This document shows positions 25,230 through 33,902 of a stretch of 64,000 nucleotides of DNA, in pieces. This DNA comes from Pelagibacterium sediminicola (lineage in GTDB: Bacteria; Pseudomonadota; Alphaproteobacteria; Rhizobiales; Devosiaceae): NCBI RefSeq assembly GCF_003390885.1, contig NZ_QMEL01000004.1, positions 62,001 through 126,000 of the forward strand, read 5' to 3'. The translations under genes and the position numbers were made by a program. Position 1 is the stretch's first letter, and each line of letters begins with the position of its first letter. The notes under the pieces were generated by a model. It searched no databases and had not been told where the DNA came from. It saw nothing but the letters and a program-made list of their open reading frames with translations.

Positions 25230-25547
25230 GCCCTGACGGCTGGGCACGTTGACCACCAGCCCGTCCAGTTCGTCCCTGATCCTGATCTGGCAGGAAAGCC
25301 TGCTCGTCTCGCGCACATCGAACGCGAAATCGAGCATGTCCTCTTCCATCGGCGACGCCCCACCGGTCGTGCCGAACCATTCGTCTTCGACATAGACATG
25401 GCACGTCGCGCATGTGCACGCGCCGCCGCATTCGGCAACGATCCCCCGCACACCATTGCGGATCGCCGTTTCCATCAATGTCGAGCCGTTTTCGGCTTCG
25501 ATCTCGCGGCGCGTGCCGTCAGGTTCGATGAAGGTGATGAGAGGCAT
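25227..25547 (-). CDS. Second [2Fe-2S] ferredoxin
   Basis: 106 residues from ATG 25547 (MPLITFIEPDGT). Ligands in VAECGGACTCATC and RLSCQ, the same adrenodoxin-like pattern as the ferredoxin at 18123, though the two proteins differ over most positions. It stands alone between the 51-residue gene and the HPt gene, so its redox partner is unknown. No strong ribosome binding site is visible. Confidence 0.87.
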   Translation of the reverse strand: MPLITFIEPDGTRREIEAENGSTLMETAIRNGVRGIVAECGGACTCATCHVYVEDEWFGTTGGASPMEEDMLDFAFDVRETSRLSCQIRIRDELDGLVVNVPSRQG

Positions 25548-25614
25548 GAGGTGAGGTCTCTGGCAGGGAAATACCACCCCGATATAGGGACCGTGGCCAA
25601 GAGGGGCAAGCGGC

Positions 25615-26022
25615 CTATTGCCTCATTGCCTCGGCTGCGTCCGCCGTTTCGATCAGCGCGCTCACATACGCCTCGACCTCGTTGACCGCCATGGCGATAT
25701 CATCGAGCGTTTCCTCATCGAGCCGTTGGGTGGCCGTATAATCCCGTTCGGCGGCGCGGACGGTTTCAGCCAGCACGAATGCCCCGACCCCCTGCGCCGC
25801 GCCTTTGAGCGTATGAAGGCCCATGCTGATTTCATGCGGGTCCACCGCCGCGCGCACCCGGTCGAAATAAAGCACGATCTGCTGGTTGAAGAGCCGCAGC
25901 ACCTCGATCTTGAGCGCATCGTCGCCCAGCGTCTGGCGCGCCAGATGAACGAGATCGATCGGGCGCACCGTACTCTGCGGACGCCCCGGTTCGGTAACCG
26001 GCAATGAACTCACGCTTGCCAT
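25615..26022 (-). CDS. HPt-domain phosphotransfer protein
   Basis: 135 residues. A four-helix HPt domain with the phosphate-accepting His70 in MGLHTLKGAAQGVGA. There is no kinase or receiver domain, so it would be an intermediate between a hybrid kinase and a response regulator. It is not ChpT-like in sequence or length. It is divergent from the GPR-like gene; a CtrA-type box lies about 300 nt upstream of its start. The partner kinase is not in the window. Confidence 0.8.
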   Translation of the reverse strand: MASVSSLPVTEPGRPQSTVRPIDLVHLARQTLGDDALKIEVLRLFNQQIVLYFDRVRAAVDPHEISMGLHTLKGAAQGVGAFVLAETVRAAERDYTATQRLDEETLDDIAMAVNEVEAYVSALIETADAAEAMRQ

Positions 26023-26164
26023 TGGTCAAAAGCCTCCCGGCAACAGGCGCCGATCCTGCACCGGGGAAAGCGAATAAACCCTTAATCCATCGCGGAAAAT
26101 CCGCCGTTTCCCTTAGGGCGGCTGTTAGGTCAGGGCTATCGCATCTAGATCTGCATATGCGGCT

Positions 26165-26265
26165 CCACCCCTCCCCAACCCTCCCCATCAAGGGGAGGGT
26201 GCTTCCTTTTCCTTGTTGTCTCCCGACGCGCAAGGCCAGCACCTCCCCCCTTGCGGGGGACTTTC
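26165..26265. repeat. Family C structured repeat, copy 2 (inverted)
   Basis: An almost exact reverse complement of the element at 23043-23157 over about 95 bp, including the non-palindromic centre (CTTCCTTTTCCTTGTTGTCT). The rest of 26023-26536 contains the CtrA-type box and a leader for the next gene, but no further gene that I can support. Confidence 0.85.
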
Positions 26266-26319
26266 AAGCGGATTCGGCAAAAACCGAAACTTATACGATG
26301 GCCAACCGCCAAAAAGTCG

Positions 26320-26334
26320 TTAACGAAGTTTTAA
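26320..26334. promoter_or_regulatory. Candidate CtrA box upstream of the GPR-like gene
   Basis: TTAA (26320-26323), 7 nt, TTAA (26331-26334) followed by T: a match to the TTAA-N7-TTAA core of CtrA sites. It is 203 nt before the start of the 1685-residue gene and about 300 nt before the HPt gene. The final base of the strongest consensus (C) is missing. Confidence 0.5.
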
Positions 26335-26536
26335 TAAAGATTTCAGGAGTGAGCACATTGGGTATATAAGGATATGTTAGAGCAGGCGACGGTGTGGGGG
26401 TATGCTCTGTGCGGGGGGACGCCTCGGTTCAGGGTTTCACATCATCGGCAGGCTGGTTGCGTTGCTTATCCGCGCCTCGGCCCGCTGTCTGTCGCTCACT
26501 GCGTGGCGGCGCACAAAGTGAAGAGTAGTAAAGAGT

Positions 26537-29500
26537 ATGGCGAACAAATCGACCCCTCCCAAGGACGATCCGGCGGCCCTTGCATTTTCGGCCGTCGAAG
26601 ACGCACTGAAGGACTCGATCTTTTCCATGGATGACAAACCGGCCCGCAAGGTCGAAAGCCAGCCCGGAAAAAAGGAAGCCCGCCGCGAGGCGCCCACCGC
26701 CAATGAGCGGCTCAAGGCCGCCGACAAGATCGCCGCCCAGGCCTCAACCATCGCCAATGACGATCGCTCGGGCGCTTCGGCCCTCTTTTACGGGCTCCAC
26801 GCCCGCCCCTCCGGCGCCCCTGTGCTGGTGGCCGTCATCGCCTCGCTCCTCTGGGTGATCGGGGTCGGCGCCATCGCATGGATTCGCTACGGCGGCAGGT
26901 TTGCCGAAGGTCTCTCGCTCACCGAATTCGTCCAGAGCCTCGATTTCGCCGCCCTTGCCGCAATCACCGCACTGCCGGTCCTTGCCATGTTGGCCGTCGG
27001 CTTCCTTGTGCGGCGCACCAACGATCTGCGCCTTGCCGCCGCGTCGATGACGCAAGCCGCGATCCGTCTCAACGAACCCGAATCCGCCGCCGCCCACAAG
27101 ATCGCCACCGTGGGCCAGGCCGTCCGCCGCGAGGTCAACGCCATCGGCGATGGCCTCGAACGCGCCCTTTCACGCGCCTCCGAACTGGAGGTGATGGTCC
27201 ATAACGAGGTGACCGCGCTCGAACGCTCCTATTCGGACAACGAAACCCGTATGCGCCAGCTCATCGAGGAACTGGCCAGCCAGCGCGAGTCCGTCGTCAC
27301 CAATGCCGACCGCATGCGCGAGGCCATCGCCGCCGTTCACGGCAATGTCTCGGGCGAACTCGAAACCCTGGGCACGTCCATCACCGAGCGGGTTCGCACC
27401 GCAAGCTCGGAGATCACCACCACCCTTTCCGAGCGCGGCGGCGAGATCGCCGGCGTGTTCGAGGAAGCGAGTCTTTCGCTCGAAACAAGGCTCGAGACAC
27501 GCACTCGCACATTCACCGAAACCGTCGACAGCCGCACCGCCGACCTCATCATGGCGCTCGACGACAGCACCAGCCGCCTCGACGGCACGCTGTCCGACAA
27601 GGCTTCCACCCTCACCGGCGCCATCGATTCGAGTACCGAGCGGCTAGAAAGCACCCTTTCGGCCACCGCGACCGGCGTAGCCTCGGCCATCGACCGCGAG
27701 GCCGGTCGTATCGAAACCACGTTCGGCGAGCGCACCGAAGCGCTGACCAGCGCACTCGACGCCCGCACCACCACCATCGCCTCGGTTCTCGACCGCGAAG
27801 CCACCCGCATCGAGACCACGTTCGGTGAACGCGCCAATGCGCTGACCAGTTCGCTCGATACCCGCACCAACGCCCTTGCCTCGACCCTCGACCGCGAGGC
27901 CACCCGCATCGAAACGACATTCGGCGAGCGTACCGAAGCGCTGACCGGCGCACTCGATACCCGCGCCACCTCCCTTGCCTCGGTCCTCGAACGCGAGGCC
28001 GACCGTATCGAGACCACGTTCAGCCAGCGCACCGGCGCGCTGACCGATGCACTCGATACCCGCGCCAACGCCATCGCGGGCACCTTCGATGCCCGAATCG
28101 ACACGCTGGTCAACGCGCTCGACAGCCACACCATTTCGCTCTCCACCGCCATGGAGGAACGCGCGAGCACCCTGACTGACGTGCTCAACGAAGGCTCGGA
28201 ATCCATTCTCACAGACTTCACCCGCCGCGGCGAAGTGTTGAGCTCGACCTTCGCACAGCTCGGCCAGAAGCTGTCGACCGAGATCGGTGCCCGCGCCGAG
28301 GAGGCCCAGTCCACCCTTTCGCGCATCACCGAACGGCTCGACGAGACCTTCTCGATCCAGTCCAACGCCCTTGAAAGCCAGATCCAGAGCATGACGCTGC
28401 AACTGGACGGCTCGCTCCAGGATTCGGTGGAACGCACGCGCGAAAGCCTCGAACGCGCCGGCAGCGACACCCTCTCCCAGCTCAACGCGCGCATCGACGA
28501 GATTTCCGTCGTGCTCGACAGCCGCATTTCCCAGGTCGATGCCGTGGTCGGCGAAAAGGGCGAGCGGCTTGTTTCCGCCCTCGACAGCCACACCGGCAAG
28601 ATCGCGGAAACCGCTGACCGGCTCGAAACCACTATGGACGAAAAGACGCGTGGCCTCACCGAAGGGCTGACCGGCCGCACCGAGAGCTTTGCGTCCCTTA
28701 TCGATGAACGCACCCAGGCCCTCACCTCCCGGATCGACGAACGGGCCGAAGCCTTCGCCTCGGGGCTCGACGCACGGAGCGAGGCCTTTACGTCCGGGCT
28801 CGACGCAAAAAGCGAGGCGCTCACCTCCCGGCTCGATGCCCGCTCCGAAGCGCTGTCCGGCACCCTTGCCGAAAAGACCGAAGCCCTGTCCGGCGCCATC
28901 ACGGAAAAGACTGAAGCGCTCGCCAATACGCTCGATTCCCGCTTCGACCAGATCGATACGACGCTTTCGGCGCGCACCACCCAGCTTGACGACACGCTGG
29001 CCGAACGCACCGCCGCCATGAGTTCGATGCTCGACATCACCACCGGCCAGTTCGCCGAAACATTTACCGAACGCACGAGCGAACTGGGCAGGACCGTCGA
29101 CAGCGCCAGCAACCGCCTCGAAACCGGGTTCGACGAACGCGCGCGCCAGTTGGAGGAAACGCTGGACGAACGCGCCATCCGGCTCGGCGAGGCCATTTCC
29201 TCGCGCACCGGCGACATCACTTCGGCCATGGAAGCGACGGGCGAAGCCTTCCGCTCCAGCATCGACCAGAGCCTTGCCAACGTTACCGACACGATGGAGA
29301 ACCGCTCCACGCAAGTGTCCCGGCTCATCGAAGGCAAGGTTTCCGAGGTCAACGCCAATATCGGCCGCGAGATCGACACCGCCGTTGCCCGGATCGCCGA
29401 CGCCGAATCCGGGGTCACCGCCCGCATCGACCAGGCGGCAAGCTCGGTCGGCCAGAGCGCCAGGGCCGCCGCCGATCAGGTCGAGGCCCGCCTCGCCGAA

Positions 29501-31594
29501 GCGCGCGATGCCATTACCGAGATGGTCGATGATCGTCTGGGCACCCTGCCCGAAGCCATCACCACCCGCGCCGAGATCACCGCCGAACGGCTGGCCGGGC
29601 TCAACGAATCCATTCACGGCACCATCACCGATTCCATGCGCGACCTCGAAAGCGGCGCGGACCGCATCGAGGGCAGGCTCAACGAGTCGATCAAGAACGC
29701 CATCGGCCGCTCGATGGAAGACCTCGAATCGGGCGCCGACCGCATCGAGACGGTGCTCAACGACAAGCTCACCAACGTCACCGCCAACATTTCCTCCGAT
29801 GTCGAGCAGACCACGGCGCGCATGGACGCGGTCGTGCGCAAGGCGATGGAAGAATTGAGGACCGCCGCCGTCCACATCGAGGACCTCGTCGAAGTCCGCG
29901 CGGTTCACACCGCCGAGGAACTGGAACGCAAGGCAACCGAACTCAACCGCATCGTCGTCGAGCAGTCCGACGGGTTCTCGCGCATCATCGATGAAAAGCA
30001 GAACCAGCTCACCAACGCGCTGGGCGCCCAGACCAACCTGCTGCGTGCCGCGCTCGAAGCCAATGCCCGCGATTCCGAAGAGCTGATGGCCGAATCGACC
30101 AATCGTATCCAGCACGAGGTCACCGACGCCCTGCGCAAGCTCAACGATGCCAACCTCCTGCTCCAGCGCGTTCTGGAAAGCTCGACCGGCAATCTCGCGC
30201 GCCTCCAGGAATCGGTGGGCGAGCAGACCGCCAACTATTCGGGCGCCGTACGCGACGCCCTTGCGGGCACCGAGCAGGCGGGCGAAATGGTTGGCCAGCA
30301 CGTCGGCGCGCTGCAATCCACGATTTCGGCGATGGTCGAGCAGTTCGGCCAGCTTTCCGGCCAGTTGCGCGAGGAAACGCACGAGTTCACGGGCGCCGCC
30401 GCCAATCTGGCCGAGGCCAACAACGCCACGACCCAGACCCTTGAAAACGGCCGCACCGCGCTTGCTGCGCTCGCTGAAGGGTTCACCACCCGCACCGAGG
30501 AGATCGACACCCGGCTGCGCAATTTCGCGCAAGGGATCGCCGATACTGTCAACCAGACCGAACGCCGCCTCATCGCCGCGCGCAAGGCCATGGAAGACGC
30601 GCTCGCCGCGACCTCCGAGAGCGTCACGGGCCAGATCCACACCTTCGGCGATCTTGCCACCGGCGAAGGCGAACGGGCCGGCGCGGCTCTGCGCCAGGCC
30701 CAGGCCGATATGCTGTCCGAGGTCGAGCGCACCTATGCCGAGGCCACGCGCCGCTTTGCCGATACCGCCGACGCCATGCGCACCACCGCTTCCCAGCTTG
30801 GTCAGGAGCTCGAGGCGACCCGCAACGAGTTGCAGCGTTCGGTTCTCGATCTTCCCGAGGAAACCCGGGCCAGCGCCGCCGCAATGCGCCGCGTGGTCGC
30901 CGAGCAGATCGAGGCGCTGTCCGAACTCAACGCCATCGTCCGCGCCCAGCCCGGCACCCACGACGTCTCGGGCCGCAGCGCCCCGCGCCGCGAGCAGCCC
31001 CAGCCGCGCACCTCGCTCGAGGCTCCCCGCCGGGCCGAACCCGCGCCCCAGCCGCGCCCCACGCCGGTCCGCCAGCCCGTGGCCGCAACACCCGCGCCCC
31101 AGCGCCCCGCGCCCGAACCCCGCTCGCCGTCCGATCGGCTGAACGAAGCGCTGGCCCAGTCGCACACCCAGCAGCCCGCCACCGCACCGGCGGAAGGCGG
31201 CTGGCTCCGCGACGTCCTGCGCAACGCTTCGGCCAATCAGGCCGGCAGCCAGCGGCCGCTCAACCTTTCGAGCCTCACCGACGACATCGCCCGCGCCATC
31301 GACGACGATGCGCTGGTCGCGGCCTGGAACCGCTATCAGGACGGTGAATCCGGCGTCTTCAACCGCCGCCTCTACACCATCACCGGCCAGGCGACCTTCG
31401 ATGAAGTCCGCCGCAAGCTCCAGCGCGACCCCGAATTCGCCCGCACGGCCAGCGCCTATATGGGCGAGTTCGAGCAGTTGCTCGGCGAAGCCTCCAGCGG
31501 CCCCAACGGCATGCAGGCGACCTTTAACCAGCTCCTGAGCAGCCGCGGCAAGGTCTACACCATGCTGGCCCACGCCAGCGGGCGGCTGGGGTAG
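26537..31594 (+). CDS. Giant hendecad-repeat membrane protein, GPR/RgsE-like
   Basis: 1685 residues. Polar N-terminus, two membrane helices (about 95-117 and 137-158), then about 1300 residues of 11-residue repeats of the type RTEALTSALDA / EATRIETTFGE predicted as one very long helical coil (apolipoprotein-like), a Pro/Arg/Gln-rich linker (about 1470-1540), and a conserved C-terminal domain from about 1560 (RPLNLSSLTDDIARAID, YQDGESGVFNRRLYTI). This architecture matches GPR, the growth-pole-ring protein of Agrobacterium, and RgsE of Sinorhizobium, which act in polar growth at the inner membrane. Repeats make homology by eye risky; the two helices, size and C-terminal domain are the best support. 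No Cys or enzymatic motif is seen. The antisense strand also has very long open frames, which are by-products of the repeat codons. Confidence 0.72.
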   Translation: MANKSTPPKDDPAALAFSAVEDALKDSIFSMDDKPARKVESQPGKKEARREAPTANERLKAADKIAAQASTIANDDRSGASALFYGLHARPSGAPVLVAVIASLLWVIGVGAIAWIRYGGRFAEGLSLTEFVQSLDFAALAAITALPVLAMLAVGFLVRRTNDLRLAAASMTQAAIRLNEPESAAAHKIATVGQAVRREVNAIGDGLERALSRASELEVMVHNEVTALERSYSDNETRMRQLIEELASQRESVVTNADRMREAIAAVHGNVSGELETLGTSITERVRTASSEITTTLSERGGEIAGVFEEASLSLETRLETRTRTFTETVDSRTADLIMALDDSTSRLDGTLSDKASTLTGAIDSSTERLESTLSATATGVASAIDREAGRIETTFGERTEALTSALDARTTTIASVLDREATRIETTFGERANALTSSLDTRTNALASTLDREATRIETTFGERTEALTGALDTRATSLASVLEREADRIETTFSQRTGALTDALDTRANAIAGTFDARIDTLVNALDSHTISLSTAMEERASTLTDVLNEGSESILTDFTRRGEVLSSTFAQLGQKLSTEIGARAEEAQSTLSRITERLDETFSIQSNALESQIQSMTLQLDGSLQDSVERTRESLERAGSDTLSQLNARIDEISVVLDSRISQVDAVVGEKGERLVSALDSHTGKIAETADRLETTMDEKTRGLTEGLTGRTESFASLIDERTQALTSRIDERAEAFASGLDARSEAFTSGLDAKSEALTSRLDARSEALSGTLAEKTEALSGAITEKTEALANTLDSRFDQIDTTLSARTTQLDDTLAERTAAMSSMLDITTGQFAETFTERTSELGRTVDSASNRLETGFDERARQLEETLDERAIRLGEAISSRTGDITSAMEATGEAFRSSIDQSLANVTDTMENRSTQVSRLIEGKVSEVNANIGREIDTAVARIADAESGVTARIDQAASSVGQSARAAADQVEARLAEARDAITEMVDDRLGTLPEAITTRAEITAERLAGLNESIHGTITDSMRDLESGADRIEGRLNESIKNAIGRSMEDLESGADRIETVLNDKLTNVTANISSDVEQTTARMDAVVRKAMEELRTAAVHIEDLVEVRAVHTAEELERKATELNRIVVEQSDGFSRIIDEKQNQLTNALGAQTNLLRAALEANARDSEELMAESTNRIQHEVTDALRKLNDANLLLQRVLESSTGNLARLQESVGEQTANYSGAVRDALAGTEQAGEMVGQHVGALQSTISAMVEQFGQLSGQLREETHEFTGAAANLAEANNATTQTLENGRTALAALAEGFTTRTEEIDTRLRNFAQGIADTVNQTERRLIAARKAMEDALAATSESVTGQIHTFGDLATGEGERAGAALRQAQADMLSEVERTYAEATRRFADTADAMRTTASQLGQELEATRNELQRSVLDLPEETRASAAAMRRVVAEQIEALSELNAIVRAQPGTHDVSGRSAPRREQPQPRTSLEAPRRAEPAPQPRPTPVRQPVAATPAPQRPAPEPRSPSDRLNEALAQSHTQQPATAPAEGGWLRDVLRNASANQAGSQRPLNLSSLTDDIARAIDDDALVAAWNRYQDGESGVFNRRLYTITGQATFDEVRRKLQRDPEFARTASAYMGEFEQLLGEASSGPNGMQATFNQLLSSRGKVYTMLAHASGRLG
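27692..28087 (+). repeat. Four tandem 99-bp units inside the GPR-like gene
   Basis: Four consecutive units of 33 codons (residues 386-517), each beginning (D/E)REA and containing RIETTF followed by an RT-AL-ALD block. 33 residues equals three hendecads. The units are similar at DNA level too, so copy-number change by recombination is possible. Confidence 0.85.
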
Positions 31595-31596
31595 TC

Positions 31597-31796
31597 ATCG
31601 CTGGCCCCCTCACCCCCAAACCCCTCTCCCACGAGGGGAGAGGGGGCCGGAGCCGAAACGACGTCGCTATCCCGGGCTCGACCCGGAATCCATAGCGAAC
31701 CCATCCAACACGGCGGAATTTGCAGCATGGGCCCCGGCTTTCGCCGGGGCAGCAAAGGAGCTTGAGGCTGATTCCATCAAAACCTGAACCAGCCTA
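31597..31796. repeat. Repeat cluster: partial family A, family B and family D
   Basis: 31597-31653 is a one-stem family A piece (ATCGCTGGCCCCCTCACCCC). 31663-31763 is a family B variant, related in reverse to 62972-63077. 31769-31796 is family D, whose outer TAG (31796-31794) is the stop codon of the next gene. Together they fill the gap between two convergent genes. Confidence 0.8.
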
Positions 31797-32594
31797 CCCC
31801 ATGGCCTTGCGCCGCAGCCGGCGCGGCAGCTTGGCGGGCGCACCCGCTTCCTTCCAGCGGATCAACTCGAACCCGCCATCGTGATTCTCGACGATGGCGG
31901 TGCAGCTTTCCACCCAGTCGCCCGAATTCATGTAGTGGATGCCGAAGCGGTTGTGCATCGCGGCGTGATGGATGTGTCCGCAGATCACCCCGTCCACCTC
32001 GCTGTTGCGCGCTTCGAGCGAAAGTGCTTCCTCAAAGCGCCCCATCACCGACACCGCGCTCTTGACCTTCTGCTTGGCCCAGGCCGAAAGCGACCAGTAG
32101 GACAACCCCATCCGCCGCCGCACCCAGTTTATGGGCGCGTTGGTGGTGAGAGCCAGATTATAGGCCCAGTCCCCGATATGGGCGAGCCATTTGGCGTTGG
32201 CCACCACCACGTCGAACTGGTCCCCGTGGATGACGAGATAGCGCTTGCCGTCCGCGCTCACATGGATCATGCGGTCGACGATCTCGACGCCACCGAAATA
32301 GGTGCCCATATAGTCACGCAGAAATTCGTCGTGATTGCCCGCCAGATAGACCATCCGCGCGCCCCTTGCGGCCTTCTCGAACAGCGCATTGGCGAGTTGA
32401 TCGTAGATCGGGGGCCAGTTCCATTCCTTCTGGAGCCGCCAGCCATCGATCAGATCGCCCACGATATAGATCGTGTCGGCGTCATGCACGGAAAGGAAAT
32501 CGATCAGTTCTTCGACGCGGATCGTCTGCATGCCAAGATGCACGTCGCTGATGAAAAGCGTCCGTGAGTGCCGGACCTTTCGCGTTTCTTCCAT
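31794..32594 (-). CDS. LpxH-like metallophosphoesterase
   Basis: 266 residues from ATG 32594 (MEETRKVRHS); a TTG further upstream would add 27 unlikely residues. All metal motifs of calcineurin-like phosphoesterases are present in order: SDVHLG, GDLIDGW, GNHDE, HGDQFD and GHIHH. The closest family is UDP-2,3-diacylglucosamine diphosphatase-like, which would hydrolyse a lipid A precursor; alphaproteobacteria usually use LpxI for that step, so the substrate here is uncertain. The stop codon belongs to a family D repeat. Confidence 0.8.
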   Translation of the reverse strand: MEETRKVRHSRTLFISDVHLGMQTIRVEELIDFLSVHDADTIYIVGDLIDGWRLQKEWNWPPIYDQLANALFEKAARGARMVYLAGNHDEFLRDYMGTYFGGVEIVDRMIHVSADGKRYLVIHGDQFDVVVANAKWLAHIGDWAYNLALTTNAPINWVRRRMGLSYWSLSAWAKQKVKSAVSVMGRFEEALSLEARNSEVDGVICGHIHHAAMHNRFGIHYMNSGDWVESCTAIVENHDGGFELIRWKEAGAPAKLPRRLRRKAMG

Positions 32595-32711
32595 CCCGGA
32601 AATAACCTTCGCAACGCACAAACCCGAGCCGGAGGATTCACGATTCCCCCGGTTGTTTTGCACGCCACTATACAAGTTCGATACCGATTGCGAAACAAAA
32701 CCGGCCCGGCA

Positions 32712-33806
32712 TCACCCGTTCAATCCCGCCTTATAGGCAGCAATCCGCCGGTAGCTTTCCTTTATCCGGGCCGCAAAACGCGGATCGGCCCGCGCCTCCT
32801 CGACCAGAATGGTGTAGATATCGGTCCCCAGTTGCGGATCATAGGCGGCGGAATTGGAAAAAAGGATGATATCGTTGCCCGCCATCACCGCGCGCACCAC
32901 GGTTTCGCGCAGGTCGAAATGCGCGCGCACCGCGCTCATCTCCATATCGTCGCTGATGACGACGCCTTCAAAACCGAGGTCTGTGCGCAGCACGCCCTCG
33001 ATCCATTGCGGGGAAAGACTGGCGGGAAGCTCAATATCTCCGCCGCCGTCCACCCGCCCGTTAAAGATGTGGGCCACCATCACCATGTCGGCCAGCCCCG
33101 CCCCGATCAGCCGCCGGTAGGGTTCAAGTTCGATTTCTTCCCAGACGCCGGTCACATCGACAAACCCTTCATGGGTATCGCCCTCGCTCGAGCCGTGCCC
33201 CGGAAAATGCTTGAGCGCGGTGCCGACCCCCGCGGCGCGGTGCCCCTCGATAAAGGCACCAGCCATCTGCGCGACACGTACCGGATTGGTCCCGAACGAC
33301 CGATCATAGCGCACAATGATCGGATTATCAGGGTTGAGCGCCAGATCGGCCACCGGCCCGAAATTGACATTGAACCCCAGCGCTGCGAGCCGTTCGGCCA
33401 GATCGCCATAGATTTCGCGCGCCGCGTCCACACGACCGCGCCCGATCGCCCATGCTGAAGGGATTTCATCGAATCCCACTTCGACCGTCAGCCGCCGGAT
33501 CTGCCCGCCCTCCTGATCGATTGCAATCAGCGGCGGGCTCCATGGCCGCGCGGAGCGGAACGCCATGTTCATGGCCTTGACCTGCGCCAGCGATTCGATA
33601 TTGGGGCGCAGATACATGACGCCCCCCACCTCGCCCGCCGCGATCTGCCGACGCACCGCCTGCACGCCGGGGTCTGAAACCGAAGCGCCCTGAAACCCCA
33701 CCATCACCATCTGGCCGGCCATGTCCTCGACGGTCTGGCCCGAGGCCGGGCCCGGCGCGCATAACGCCAGCAGCAGCGCGAACGCCGCGTTACGCAGAAA
33801 ACCCAT
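32712..33806 (-). CDS. Secreted GH3 beta-N-acetylhexosaminidase, NagZ-like
   Basis: 364 residues. Signal peptide 1-23 (FALLLALCAPGPASG), then a GH3 barrel with IAIDQEGGQIRRL, the acid/base loop KHFPGHGSSEGDTHEG and the nucleophile region VVISDDMEM. NagZ releases GlcNAc from peptidoglycan fragments; the usual enzyme is cytoplasmic, whereas this one should act in the periplasm, so it may be a paralogue with a different cell-wall role. Confidence 0.85.
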   Translation of the reverse strand: MGFLRNAAFALLLALCAPGPASGQTVEDMAGQMVMVGFQGASVSDPGVQAVRRQIAAGEVGGVMYLRPNIESLAQVKAMNMAFRSARPWSPPLIAIDQEGGQIRRLTVEVGFDEIPSAWAIGRGRVDAAREIYGDLAERLAALGFNVNFGPVADLALNPDNPIIVRYDRSFGTNPVRVAQMAGAFIEGHRAAGVGTALKHFPGHGSSEGDTHEGFVDVTGVWEEIELEPYRRLIGAGLADMVMVAHIFNGRVDGGGDIELPASLSPQWIEGVLRTDLGFEGVVISDDMEMSAVRAHFDLRETVVRAVMAGNDIILFSNSAAYDPQLGTDIYTILVEEARADPRFAARIKESYRRIAAYKAGLNG

Positions 33807-33902
33807 GAACGCAATGCACTCCGTTGACCGCCTCAGATTTGCACGATTCCCGGCACGGCGCGACCATAGCGCAGATCATGTCGAAGCTATGATGAAACCG
33901 GT

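Noticed and set aside
27337-31573. Very long open frames on the minus strand opposite the GPR-like gene (one of 1309 codons, one of 696)
   Set aside because: They follow from the repetitive, GC-rich hendecad codons on the plus strand. Their proteins are low complexity (Arg/Ser/Val or Gly/Ala rich), without ribosome binding sites, while the plus-strand protein has membrane helices and a conserved C-terminal domain.
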